NCBI GenBank assembly: GCA_963786305.1
Contig: CAWAYL010000016.1
Location: 1 to 64,000, forward strand
DNA: 64,000 nucleotides
Reading direction: 5' to 3'
Source: CAKZLS01 sp963786305
Lineage (GTDB): Bacteria > Pseudomonadota > Alphaproteobacteria > Rhodospirillales > Defluviicoccaceae
Below are positions 7,871 to 17,038 of the stretch, one piece after another (position 1 is the stretch's first letter; the number at the start of each line of letters is the position of its first letter). Position numbers and translations under genes: made by a program. The notes under the pieces are model-generated. The model did no database searches, had not been told where the DNA came from, and saw nothing but the letters and a program-made list of their open reading frames with translations.

Positions 7871-10800
7871 CTACTCCGCGGGCGTTGAACTCGGACGTGC
7901 GAAACGCCCGCGGATCGAGGTCGTCACGTCGCCCTCGATGCCGAGCAGGGCCGGCACCACCAGCAAAACGAGAAACGTGGTGACCAGCAATCCGAATACC
8001 ACGGTCAGCGCCATGGGTATGAGGAACTGCGCCTGCAGGCTGGTCTCGAACAGCAGCGGCGTCAGACCGCCGATGGTTGTGGCCGACGTCAGGATGACGG
8101 CGCGCAACCGGGCACAGGCGCCTTCGACGATGGCTTCGCGAAGAGAAACACCCTTGGACAGGAATTCGTCGATGGTGCTGACCAGGATGATGGAATCATT
8201 GACGACGATTCCGCTCAAGCCGAGCAGGGCGACCATGCTGAGAATGGTCAGGTCGTAGCCCAGGAAGTAGTGCCCGAGACTGGCGCCGATAAAGCCCAGC
8301 GGGATCACGGACATGACCACCAGCGGCCGGGCATAGCTGGAGAACACCCAGGCAAGAACGATGTAGATGGCGACAAGCGCGACCAGGGTCCCGAACCGCA
8401 TGTCTCCGAAGGTCTGGTCGCGTTCTTCGGCCTTGCCCGCGAAACGGAAGGAGACGTCGAACCGCTTGCCGATATCGGCCAAGCCGTCGCGCCGCAGCGC
8501 CTCCTCTATCTCGCCCGGCGTAATCGCCCTGGCATTCACTTCCGCGGTTACCGAGACCTGGCGACGGCCGTCTTCGCGCATGATGCGGGCGAAGCCGGTT
8601 TTCTCGCTCAGCTCGACGATTTCGGTCAACGGCACCTCGGCGCCGCGAGGACCGCGCAGATACAGGGTTTCGAGCGATCCCGCGTCCAGTCCGGACCGTG
8701 GCACCTGGACACGTACCGTCACCTCTTCGTCCTCGCGCGGAAAGCGCTTGGCGATGGCGCCCTCGAAGACGTTGCGCACCTGGCGGCCGACCGATGAGGT
8801 ATCGAAGCCGAGGGCGCGGCCGCGTGTCGTGACCTCCAATATGGCCTCGCGCTTGCCGTAATGAAGGTCGTCTTCGAGTTCGGTGATCCCGGGATAGCGC
8901 TCGAGCAGACCCTTGACCGCGTCCGCCGCCGTTCGCAGCGCCGACAGGTCGCGGCCGTAGATCCGCAGATCGAGATCGCGTCCCGGGGGGCCGGCCGCTC
9001 CAGGGACCATCGTCAAGGTGTTCATGCCGGCGACGGCGCGCACCTTGCCGCGCCAGGCAGCGATCGTGTCCTCGGTCCGGATGGTCCGCTCGTCGGACGG
9101 AACCAGCTCGACGATGATGCCGCCCACATGGTCGCCGTCGACGGCTGCCGTCATCGGTTGCCGGCCCACGCCGCTGCCGATGCGCGTCAGCTTCATCTCG
9201 ACCAGGCCGCCGGTTCCGTCGCTCAGTTCCGCCTCCGCCTCGGAAAGCGCCCGGTCCAGCTCGGCCAGCATCCGTTCCGTCTGATCTCTCGGAGTTCCGG
9301 CGACCATGCGCACATTGGCGTAGATCGAATCGGACTCGGGCGCGGGGAAGAACAGAAAGCCGATACGGCCACCCAATACCAGGCCCAGGCAAACGATGAA
9401 GGCGCCCAACGCCACCGAGACGGTCAGATAACGCCATTCCAGGCACGTTTCCACTGTCCGACGAAACCCGCCCTCGCGGAACCGCTCGAAGCGTTCGTCG
9501 AACCCCCGGCGAAAGCGAGACGCCTCTGCCGCCGACGTTTCGAGGGCGCCGCGCAGATGGCCCGGCAGAATGAAAAAGCACTCGATCAGGCTGGCGATGA
9601 TGACCGTCACCACCGTGATCGATATCGCGCTGATGATATCTCCGATCATGTCGCCGATCAGCAGCAGCGGCGAGAACGCGGCGATGGTGGTCAGGGACGA
9701 GCACAAGACGGGGACCGCCATGCGCTGGGCGCCGGAAATGGCGGCGTCCAGGGCCGGCAGTCCGGCGCGGCGCCGCGTCTCGGCGTGCTCGCCGACGACG
9801 ATCGCGTCGTCGACGATGATCCCGAGCGCCATGATCATGCCGAACAGGCTGACCATGTTGATGGACTGACCGGTCAGCAGCATCACCACCGCCGTTCCCA
9901 GCAGCGCCACCGGTATTCCGGCCGCGACCCAGAATGCCACGGGCCCGTTCATGAATACGAACAGAATGAGGATGACGAGGACCAGCCCGCCGACGCCATT
10001 GTAGAGAAGCAGGTCGATGCGGCTGCGGATGAGATCGGCGCTGACGCCGTACTGTTCCACCACGAGATCCGACGGCAGGGTCGGCTGAATCTCCGCCATG
10101 TAGTCATTGACGGTCCTCGCGAGCTCCAGCGCATCGGCGTTCACGGCCCGGCGAACGTGAAGCTCGACGGCCGGCCGGCCGGAGCGCCTGAGCGTCGTGC
10201 CGCCCCGTTCGAAGGTCTCGCGAACGTTGGCGACGTCGCGGAGGAAAATCTTCTGGCCGTTTTCCAGGGCTCGGATTTCAACGCCGCCGATGCTTTCGGC
10301 GGTGCGCCGCAAACCGAGACTGCGGACTTGCTGTTCGACCGCGCCGCCGGTGTCCCCCGACGGAATATCCTGCGAGGTTTCGGCGATGCGTTCGGCGATG
10401 TCGGCGATGGTCACGTCGAGCCGGCGCAGCGTCTCCGGCGGGACCTCGACCCAGATTTCTTCGTCCCGGGCGCCGATCATGTCGACCTTGTCGATGCCTC
10501 GGTCGAGCAGATCGTCGCGCATGCGCTTGGCCACCGCTTTCAGCGCTGCCTCGGGATAGGGCCCCGAGATGACGATGTGACTGATGGTGTCGTACCGGAC
10601 CACCCGGCGGATTTCCGGATTTTCGCTGTCCTCAGGCAGGGTTCGCACCTGCCCCACTCCGGTTTCGACGTCGGCGAGCGCCGCCTGCATGTCCGTGCCC
10701 GGCTCGAACTCGATGGAGATGCTGGCGGCGCCTTCGCGCGAGTGCGACCGGACCCTCTTGACGCCGTCGAGAAAACGCACTTCCGGCTCGATGGCCTGCA

Positions 10801-10999
10801 CGATGTTCGCGTCCACGTCCTCGGCGCTGGCACCCGGCCATTCGACGGCCACGGAAACGATGTCGATGCCGAAGTCGGGAAAAAACTGGGTGTTGAGCCG
10901 GGTCAGGGATGCCAGGCCGCCGATGATCATCAGGGCCATCAAAAGGTTCGCCGCCGTGCGGTGGCGGGCGAACACGCCGATGATGCTTGCGCCTTTCAT
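7871..10999 (-). CDS. RND-family efflux pump, inner-membrane subunit
   Basis: A 1042-residue AcrB-like transporter using proton flow to drive export. Layout: N-terminal membrane helix (residues ~12-32), large periplasmic loop, helices ~335-540 with the family segment GIIVDDAIVVGEHAE, second helix at ~535-560, second periplasmic loop, and final helices ~860-1020. It is downstream of the adaptor gene by 15 bases. No outer-membrane channel gene is present, so a shared TolC-like protein is presumed. Substrate range cannot be read from sequence; the sequence resembles the HAE1/HAE2-like pumps common in environmental proteobacteria. Confidence 0.9.
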   Translation of the reverse strand: MKGASIIGVFARHRTAANLLMALMIIGGLASLTRLNTQFFPDFGIDIVSVAVEWPGASAEDVDANIVQAIEPEVRFLDGVKRVRSHSREGAASISIEFEPGTDMQAALADVETGVGQVRTLPEDSENPEIRRVVRYDTISHIVISGPYPEAALKAVAKRMRDDLLDRGIDKVDMIGARDEEIWVEVPPETLRRLDVTIADIAERIAETSQDIPSGDTGGAVEQQVRSLGLRRTAESIGGVEIRALENGQKIFLRDVANVRETFERGGTTLRRSGRPAVELHVRRAVNADALELARTVNDYMAEIQPTLPSDLVVEQYGVSADLIRSRIDLLLYNGVGGLVLVILILFVFMNGPVAFWVAAGIPVALLGTAVVMLLTGQSINMVSLFGMIMALGIIVDDAIVVGEHAETRRRAGLPALDAAISGAQRMAVPVLCSSLTTIAAFSPLLLIGDMIGDIISAISITVVTVIIASLIECFFILPGHLRGALETSAAEASRFRRGFDERFERFREGGFRRTVETCLEWRYLTVSVALGAFIVCLGLVLGGRIGFLFFPAPESDSIYANVRMVAGTPRDQTERMLAELDRALSEAEAELSDGTGGLVEMKLTRIGSGVGRQPMTAAVDGDHVGGIIVELVPSDERTIRTEDTIAAWRGKVRAVAGMNTLTMVPGAAGPPGRDLDLRIYGRDLSALRTAADAVKGLLERYPGITELEDDLHYGKREAILEVTTRGRALGFDTSSVGRQVRNVFEGAIAKRFPREDEEVTVRVQVPRSGLDAGSLETLYLRGPRGAEVPLTEIVELSEKTGFARIMREDGRRQVSVTAEVNARAITPGEIEEALRRDGLADIGKRFDVSFRFAGKAEERDQTFGDMRFGTLVALVAIYIVLAWVFSSYARPLVVMSVIPLGFIGASLGHYFLGYDLTILSMVALLGLSGIVVNDSIILVSTIDEFLSKGVSLREAIVEGACARLRAVILTSATTIGGLTPLLFETSLQAQFLIPMALTVVFGLLVTTFLVLLVVPALLGIEGDVTTSIRGRFARPSSTPAE

Positions 11000-11014
11000 G
11001 CGCCGGCCGTTCCC

Positions 11015-12253
11015 TTAATGTGTCGCGACACGCACACCCGGCCCCATTTCGGGAAAGCGGGTGGTGACCACCAGGGTGCCCGGCTCCAGACCGGCGACCA
11101 ATACCTTGCCTTGCTGACGGACGACTGGCCTCACGCGCTGTACGGCCAGCCGACCGTCCACCACCTTGTAGACCATATCGTCCGGGTGCAGGGCGGCTTG
11201 CGGCAGGCTGACGACCGATGGATACGGCTGGTCGGGAATATAGACCTCCACGAACGCGCCGGGCCGCAGCGGTCCGTCGATGCCGGTGCCCTTGATCCGG
11301 GCGTAGAGTTCGACGCCGCCCGATGCGGCATCGATTTCGCTCTGTCGCCGCTCGATGGTCCCGTCGAACTCGCGGGTTTCGCCTCCCAGGCGCCACAGAA
11401 TACGAACGGGACGGTCCTCGTATTGGTCGCTGGCGAGCAGCCGCGCGAATTCACTGGCGCTGAGATGGAAACGGACATCGAGCCGGGTCGCGTCGATCAG
11501 CCTGGCCAGCGGATCCTTGGTGGCGACCTGTTGACCGACCGACACATTGACGTCCGCGACAAAGGCATCGAACGGGGCGGCGATGGTGGTGCGCTCCAGA
11601 TCCATCTCGTCGCGACGAAGCCACGCTTCGAGCATGCCGATGCGGGCGCGCTGTTGCGAAGCCCGCGCCGCCAGGCGTTCCAGCATTTGCCGGCGGCCTT
11701 GCACCGCCTCGCGGCGCTCACTGAGCAGAATGCGAGAATCGTCCAAGGCTTTTTCCGAGGTGGCGGCCTTCTTGCGAAGGGTCAATCGGCGGTCGACGTC
11801 TCGTTCCGATAGGGCCACCTGCTCCAAATCCTGCTTAAGCATGGCGCGTTCCGCCGTCAGGTCGGCTTCGATCTCGGCGAGCTTGGCCCGCGATTCCTCG
11901 AGCTCCGCCCGGCGGACATCGACGCGGATGACGAAATCGAACGGATCGATGGTCACCAGGGTTTCGCCCTGGCGGACGACGCCTCCCTCTTCGAGGATAT
12001 CGCTAACGTCGGTGATGCGGCCATCCACCAGCGGGCGCAATTCCAGCTCACGTCCGGCAATGACGGCGCCGTAGGCACGATATTCGGGCGTTTCTTCCGC
12101 CGGCGTGGCCTCGACGATGTCCACCGGCCATACGCGTTCGCGCGCCGGCTGCGCTTCCACCTGCGGTTTGGTCGCTCGCAGATAGGCGTTGGCCGCGAAT
12201 GCGACAGCCAGAAACGCCAAGGGCACGCCGATCTTCAATAAATACTTTTTCAA
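11015..12253 (-). CDS. RND efflux pump periplasmic adaptor (membrane fusion protein)
   Basis: A 412-residue adaptor linking the inner-membrane pump to an outer-membrane channel. It has an N-terminal anchor helix (residues ~7-25), the first half of a lipoyl-like domain, a long alpha-helical hairpin (~100-210, rich in Arg/Glu/Leu heptads such as ELEESRAKLAEIEADL), then the second half (APFDAFVADVNVSVGQQV) and beta-barrel domains. It begins with ATG at 12253 and precedes the RND gene by 15 bases. The 200 bases upstream hold no gene and presumably hold the promoter. Confidence 0.88.
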   Translation of the reverse strand: MKKYLLKIGVPLAFLAVAFAANAYLRATKPQVEAQPARERVWPVDIVEATPAEETPEYRAYGAVIAGRELELRPLVDGRITDVSDILEEGGVVRQGETLVTIDPFDFVIRVDVRRAELEESRAKLAEIEADLTAERAMLKQDLEQVALSERDVDRRLTLRKKAATSEKALDDSRILLSERREAVQGRRQMLERLAARASQQRARIGMLEAWLRRDEMDLERTTIAAPFDAFVADVNVSVGQQVATKDPLARLIDATRLDVRFHLSASEFARLLASDQYEDRPVRILWRLGGETREFDGTIERRQSEIDAASGGVELYARIKGTGIDGPLRPGAFVEVYIPDQPYPSVVSLPQAALHPDDMVYKVVDGRLAVQRVRPVVRQQGKVLVAGLEPGTLVVTTRFPEMGPGVRVATH

Positions 12254-12456
12254 AACACCTCTTGCCGCCCTTCCCCCTTCACCGTTCGATCCGGTGGTAA
12301 GACACGATGGATGTAGTCCAAAGCGCCGTCATGTCCATCATTGTACCCTATTTTCCGCCATTTGGATGTACTAACGCACGCGTGGGTCGAAAGACGCATG
12401 GTTCGTCCGCCGCATCGGAGAAGGCACGGTACGTGCTGGAGTGGATCCGTCACCGA

Positions 12457-14604
12457 TCATTTTTCGCCCATGATCACAGTGGCGCCCGTTTCGTGGTTGC
12501 GCAATCGTTTCAGGTGGAACGCCGCGAGACGGTCTTCGGGATAGCGGTGCAGGAGGGCCGAGAACGTGTCCGCGGCTTCCGGATCCCTGCGCTTCATCCG
12601 GTCGTAGGCCGCCAGATAGGTGACGACGCGGTCCGATGCCATGACGTCCCGGGGCAACGGCTCGAACACCTCGATGCCCCGGGTTTTCCCCTTGAGAACC
12701 AGGTTGCCCGCCGGGCGCCCATGAAAATCCGGACACAGTTCCGCCGTGTGTCCGCTGACGCAGATCCGCGTTCCCAGGTGCCTGTTGACGCTCTCCAGGC
12801 GCGCGGCGGTATTGATGGCGTCGCCGTGGGCGGTGTAGTCGAAACGCAGTTCGCCGCCGAAGTTTCCGATCACGGTGGGGCCGGTGTTGACCCCGATGCG
12901 GGTCTCGCCGAGGGAAATCCCCGCTTTCTGTTTGTCCGCCGCGTAGGCGTTGGCGAACGCGTCCAGCGCCAGCGCGCACGCCACCGCGCGGGCGGCGTGG
13001 TCGCGCTGGGCGACGGGAGCGCCGAAGATGAGGTGGAGGGCGTCGCCGACGATCTTGTCGATGGTTCCGTCGTGATCGAAGGCGATCCGGATCATGCCGT
13101 CCAGATAGTCGTTGAGCAGCGGCACGATCACGGAGGGTTCCGAGCGCTCCACCAGCGCCGTGAATCCCGTGAGATCGGTAAACACGAACGTCAGCTCGCG
13201 GCGCTCGCCGCGCAACATCAGATTCGCCGGATTTTTCACCAGATGCTCCACCAGCTTTGGCGAGACATAGCTGGAAAATGCCGCGCGAACCCAACGTTGT
13301 TCCTGTTCGCTTTGCAGGTGCCGCAGCAAAGAGAACACCAGATACACCGCCAGGACCGAGAGGGCGGGAAATACGGGGTCGAGAAGCAGCCGATACCGGG
13401 CGAAGGCGTACCACGAGATCGCGCAAACACCCGCGACGGCCGCGCCGCCGATGAATGCCGTCCACAGCGGGCCGATGCGGTATGCGAGTGCCACCACCAG
13501 GATGCCGAGGACGATGATCAGCAGCCGCTCGGCGCCGCTCGCCCAGTCCGGACGGGTCAAATGCTGGCCGTGAATCATCTGCTCGATGATCTGAGCGTGG
13601 ACGGCGACGCCGGGGATGGACACGCGCAACGGCGTCGCGTGCAGATCCTGCAGGCCGGTGGCGCTGGAACCGAGCAGAAGAATGTACCCCTCCACGTCTT
13701 CTCGGCCCACCTCTCCCTCGAGCACCTTCCACGCGGAAATGAAGCGCTCCGCGACCGGGAGGGTGTAATACACCCACATCTGCCCCTGCTTGTCGGTGGG
13801 CGCCTCGAACGCGCCGATCCTGACATCGGTGATGCCGGTTCCGGTTCCCAGGCTCTGTTCGCCGCTGGCACCGGCCGATTTGATGGTGTAGCTGCCCGCG
13901 CCCTGGGCGACCCGCAGGGCTTCGGCCGCGAGCGACGGATAGAGGGTATCGTTCAATCTGACCACCATGGGAACGCGTCGGATAACGCCGTCGTGGTCGA
14001 CGGTGACGTTAAGGGCGCCGTTGCCCGCCGCCAGGGTTTCGATGGCCGTCAGGGTGGTGACCGCGCCGGAATATCGCGGGATGAACGGCGTCGGATCCTC
14101 GCCCGCCATGGCGAAACCGGCCTTTATGGCCGGGGAGTACGTGCCCGGCGTTTCGGAAAGGGCAAATCCGGTCACCACGCCGCCCCGAGCGACCGCGGCG
14201 GCGAGGATTTCGTCATGATCTTTCAGTTCATGCGCCCATTGCTGAAGTTCGGGGATGTCTTCCCACAAGGGGATTACCCGCGACGGCGAGGTCCGGTCGG
14301 GTTCGGCGAATACCATGTCGAGAGCGATGACGCCGGCACCGTGATCGCGCAGCCGATCCACCATCTCGGCCACGCGGGTCCGCGGCCAGGGCCACTGGCC
14401 GATCCGCGCCAGGCTCTCCTCGTCGAAGTCGACGATGCGCACCGGCGAGGGCTGGTATACCCGGGGGTTCCAGCGCTGATAGGAATCGAACACGCGATCG
14501 CGAAGTTCGGTCAGGAACAGCGGTTCCTGGAAGGAAACGGCGACGGCGGCCACCAGGATGACAAGCGGCAGCCATAATCGGGCGTTACCGGCTACGGAAA
14601 GCAT
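12457..14604 (-). CDS. class III adenylate cyclase with CHASE2 sensor
   Basis: A 715-residue membrane-bound cyclase. Layout: N-terminal helix (residues ~8-25), periplasmic CHASE2 domain (~35-350, with PVRIVDFDEESLARIGQWPW), three helices (~360-440), then a class III cyclase domain (~480-660). Catalytic features are visible: metal aspartates in FTDLTGFTAL and DKIVGDALH, the adenine-specifying lysine in that second motif, and HGDAINTAARLE carrying the transition-state Asn and Arg. It should make cAMP in response to an unknown periplasmic signal. The ATG at 14604 has AGAGG upstream; the frame extends further but without membrane features. Confidence 0.9.
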   Translation of the reverse strand: MLSVAGNARLWLPLVILVAAVAVSFQEPLFLTELRDRVFDSYQRWNPRVYQPSPVRIVDFDEESLARIGQWPWPRTRVAEMVDRLRDHGAGVIALDMVFAEPDRTSPSRVIPLWEDIPELQQWAHELKDHDEILAAAVARGGVVTGFALSETPGTYSPAIKAGFAMAGEDPTPFIPRYSGAVTTLTAIETLAAGNGALNVTVDHDGVIRRVPMVVRLNDTLYPSLAAEALRVAQGAGSYTIKSAGASGEQSLGTGTGITDVRIGAFEAPTDKQGQMWVYYTLPVAERFISAWKVLEGEVGREDVEGYILLLGSSATGLQDLHATPLRVSIPGVAVHAQIIEQMIHGQHLTRPDWASGAERLLIIVLGILVVALAYRIGPLWTAFIGGAAVAGVCAISWYAFARYRLLLDPVFPALSVLAVYLVFSLLRHLQSEQEQRWVRAAFSSYVSPKLVEHLVKNPANLMLRGERRELTFVFTDLTGFTALVERSEPSVIVPLLNDYLDGMIRIAFDHDGTIDKIVGDALHLIFGAPVAQRDHAARAVACALALDAFANAYAADKQKAGISLGETRIGVNTGPTVIGNFGGELRFDYTAHGDAINTAARLESVNRHLGTRICVSGHTAELCPDFHGRPAGNLVLKGKTRGIEVFEPLPRDVMASDRVVTYLAAYDRMKRRDPEAADTFSALLHRYPEDRLAAFHLKRLRNHETGATVIMGEK

Positions 14605-14826
14605 CGCTCGGCCTCTTGCCCGCGCGGGCAGAGGCGAAAGACCATCGACGGCGGATGCCGCATCGATCCCCCAACTTTCTCGTCCTTCAGGCCCGTGGAC
14701 TGGTGGACGCCCGATCAACCCAAGGGGCGTTTCAATCCGATGGGCGTTTCGCTTTTCGCCGCGCGCCGGCGGAGGGCGGGCCGGCCCTTGCGGTGCTCCG
14801 ACCCGTCCCAGGGAGGAGGGATAAGG

Positions 14827-15465
14827 TCAAATGCGGGCCTTCGGCAGGAAGGGATCGGGTTGGAAGCCGTCCATCGGGTCGCCCTCCGGATCCCCCGATC
14901 TCTCCAAATCATGGACGTGGACGTCTTCCCCCGAGTGCGCGTTCAAAATTTCGAGCGCGCGCTTTTCATGCGCGTCGTCTTTGAGCCGGACCCATAGCAG
15001 CAGTCCGCCCTTGTCCAGTTGCGCCTGAAGATCCGTCGCCTTTTTGTGGCCGAGCAAGCGAGACGCGGCGGCGCCGATAAGGCCCCCGCCGCCGCCGGCC
15101 AGGGCAGCGCCGCCGATGGCCCAGGCGAGCGTGCCGCCCGATGCCACGATGGCGCCGACGGCCGCGACCGCTCCCACGTATGCCAAGCCGCCGATCAGCC
15201 CGGTCTTCGCCTCCACCACGGAATCGCGCGCGACATAAGCGGCGCGGGGGGTGTTCGCGTCGTCCTCCAACTCCGACACTTTCTCGTAAACGTGGCCGAG
15301 CTTGTCCTGAACGGCCTGCTCGCCGGCCAGCAGGCTGATCTCCGCCATGTTGAAGCCCGAGTTCTCCAACTCGTCGACGGCCGCCTCAAGCGAATTCCAC
15401 TCATGAAAGACACCCACCGCTTCGCGAACGGTGACCGTGCCTGGTTCCTTGCTCTCTTCAGTCAT
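14827..15465 (-). CDS. membrane protein with glycine-rich hydrophobic centre (stress-type)
   Basis: A 212-residue protein. Residues ~15-75 look like the N-terminal fold of 'general stress protein 17M'-type proteins (VGVFHEWNSLEAAVDELENS, then ISLLAGEQAVQDKLGH). Residues ~95-145 are a glycine/alanine-rich hydrophobic stretch long enough for two helices (glycine-zipper style), and ~155-190 form a second mixed domain (GLLLWVRLKDDAHEKRALEIL). The C-terminal tail is acidic. A strong GGGGGAGAG ribosome site precedes the ATG at 15465. Function is not established; family members are usually stress-linked, so this is an inference. Confidence 0.65.
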   Translation of the reverse strand: MTEESKEPGTVTVREAVGVFHEWNSLEAAVDELENSGFNMAEISLLAGEQAVQDKLGHVYEKVSELEDDANTPRAAYVARDSVVEAKTGLIGGLAYVGAVAAVGAIVASGGTLAWAIGGAALAGGGGGLIGAAASRLLGHKKATDLQAQLDKGGLLLWVRLKDDAHEKRALEILNAHSGEDVHVHDLERSGDPEGDPMDGFQPDPFLPKARI

Positions 15466-15636
15466 TGTGTCTCTCCCCCCTCGGTCAGGGATGTGCTTTC
15501 CTTGATCGTGCTCGCCCTTGCGCGCACCGAATGATGATCCAATGCGGTTTCTTTTACCAGCGTGTTTCGGTGACCGCATCGGCTAAAGACCCGCCTGTCG
15601 CCCAAAATCAGGGCTGCGCCCCGGCTCTCGTTCGTG

Positions 15637-16035
15637 TTACCCGATTCGGCAGTCGAGGCTTCCGAGATACTGGCCGAGCGGTTCGTCGGTCCGGCTGATG
15701 TGAGCGGTCAGCCCCTTGATCAGCACATCCACGCTCTCGCGATCGAACGCGCCGTCGCCCTTGCGGTAGCTGTCGCGCATGGCTTCCATCTCCCGAAGCA
15801 TGCGGTCGTGGTCGGCGAGGTGGGCTTCGTAGCCGTCATACTCGTAGAGCCGCATGAGAAGCTGTTCGGACATGAAGTGCATCTTGCTGTAGTCCAGCAG
15901 CTGATCGAGGATTTCGTCGGCCTCCCCGGCCCCCCGGCCGCCGCCGGCGGCGTCGCGGAAGGCCGTCATCAGACCGATCTGCACCCGGTGCTCGCCATCC
16001 ATGCCCGCGTTGCGGGTCTCGGTATCCGTCATCAT
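15637..16035 (-). CDS. bacteriohemerythrin
   Basis: A 132-residue four-helix di-iron oxygen-binding protein. Expected ligand pattern is present: DGEHRVQIGLM in helix A, a His/Glu pair in SKMHFMSEQLLM, and YEAHLADHDRML in helix C, with a C-terminal HISRTD. Single-domain hemerythrins bind O2 or sense oxygen. AAGGAGG stands eight bases before the first ATG. The stop codon of the upstream YjbQ gene overlaps this start, so the two are translationally coupled. A link to the oxidase operon far downstream is not shown. Confidence 0.87.
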   Translation of the reverse strand: MMTDTETRNAGMDGEHRVQIGLMTAFRDAAGGGRGAGEADEILDQLLDYSKMHFMSEQLLMRLYEYDGYEAHLADHDRMLREMEAMRDSYRKGDGAFDRESVDVLIKGLTAHISRTDEPLGQYLGSLDCRIG

Positions 16036-16499
16036 GTGTCGATCCTCCTTGTGTCTGCGCTGTCGTCTGTCGTCTCGTATGTCGACCCCAAGAGATGCAG
16101 GACGATCCGCCGGGTGTGCGGCTGGGCACGGTGTTCGAACAGATAGATGTCCTGCCAGGCGCCGAGCGCCAGGCGGCCGGCCGATACGGGAACGGAGAGC
16201 TGCACGCCGGTGAGCACGCTCCGGATGTGCGCCGGCATGTCGTCCGGCCCTTCGTCGGTGTGGCGGTAAAGCGACGGATCCTCCCGGACCAGCCGCGAAA
16301 AGAACGTCTGGAGGTCGCGCAGCACGTCGGGATCGGCGTTCTCCTGGATGGTCAGGGACGCGCTGGTGTGCTGGCAGAACAGAGTCAGAAGACCGGCCTC
16401 CAAGCCCTGCCGGTACACCCAACCGCCGACCTCGTCGGTGACGGCGTAGAGCCCCTGGCCGCGGGTGCCGACGGTGACGGTGTGCTGCGCCTGTTTCAT
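16032..16499 (-). CDS. YjbQ/UPF0047 family protein
   Basis: A 155-residue protein of the YjbQ family, described as having weak thiamine-phosphate synthase activity in vitro; the physiological role is uncertain. Conserved residues are visible: FCQHTSASLTIQENADP (active-site His, Ser, Glu), HTDEGPDDMPAHIRS and GTWQ-like GAWQDIYLFEHR. The ATG at 16499 is used because the family fold starts immediately after it. Its TGA overlaps the hemerythrin ATG. It is divergent from mmcB. Confidence 0.88.
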   Translation of the reverse strand: MKQAQHTVTVGTRGQGLYAVTDEVGGWVYRQGLEAGLLTLFCQHTSASLTIQENADPDVLRDLQTFFSRLVREDPSLYRHTDEGPDDMPAHIRSVLTGVQLSVPVSAGRLALGAWQDIYLFEHRAQPHTRRIVLHLLGSTYETTDDSADTRRIDT

Positions 16500-16573
16500 G
16501 ACGGCAAGGCTAGAACATCGCTTCGGTGCCCGCAATATTGCGTCGTTCGGGCGATGGCGCTATAAAAAGCGAC

Positions 16574-17038
16574 ATGAAAGAACATTCAGTGAACCTGGCC
16601 GATCGAACGGCGGTAATCGCTCGCGGCGTGACGCGGCTCATGGCGGAGATGGGCTACCGGACGCTGCCGGAACTGCCGCTCGGCAGCGGCCGGCGGGTGG
16701 ACGTGATCGGGCTCGATCGCCAGGGACGGTTCGCCGTGGTGGAGGTCAAGTCGTCGCTCGCCGATTTCCGGGCCGACGGCAAGTGGCTGGAGTATCTGCC
16801 CTATTGCGATGCCTTCTATTTCGCCGTCGATACCGAGTTCCCGCTGGACGTTCTGCCGCCGGACGTCGGCGTCATCGTCGCCGACGCCTATGACGGCGCG
16901 CTCCGGCGCGACGCCCCGCTCCGGCCGATGAACGCCCATCGCCGCCGGGCCCTCACCGTCCGCTTCGCGCGGACGGCGGCGGGTCGTCTCGACGGCGGCG
17001 CGGCGGCTCGGACCGGTTTCGCCATACGAGCATCGTGA
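16574..17038 (+). CDS. mmcB: MmcB-family DNA repair protein
   Basis: A 154-residue protein of the MmcB family, an alphaproteobacterial group tied to mitomycin-damage repair in Caulobacter. It has a restriction-endonuclease-like core: GRRVDVIGLDRQGRFAVVEVK followed by the acidic pair in ADFRADGKWLEYLPYCDAFYFAV, a PD-(D/E)xK-type layout. The start is ATG at 16574. Its 3' end overlaps the convergent transporter gene by about 86 bases; the last ~20 residues are less certain, since the neighbouring gene carries base errors. Confidence 0.82.
   Translation: MKEHSVNLADRTAVIARGVTRLMAEMGYRTLPELPLGSGRRVDVIGLDRQGRFAVVEVKSSLADFRADGKWLEYLPYCDAFYFAVDTEFPLDVLPPDVGVIVADAYDGALRRDAPLRPMNAHRRRALTVRFARTAAGRLDGGAAARTGFAIRAS

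Noticed and set aside
8861..11812. Very long plus-strand open frame (over 980 codons) opposite the RND pump genes.
   Set aside because: It mirrors the codon pattern of the real minus-strand genes in GC-rich DNA, is rich in Arg/Gly/His/Gln without domains, and crosses two clear genes.
12307..14577. A 756-codon plus-strand open frame opposite the cyclase gene.
   Set aside because: Antisense shadow of the CHASE2 cyclase; no domain, and the minus-strand gene has intact catalytic motifs.
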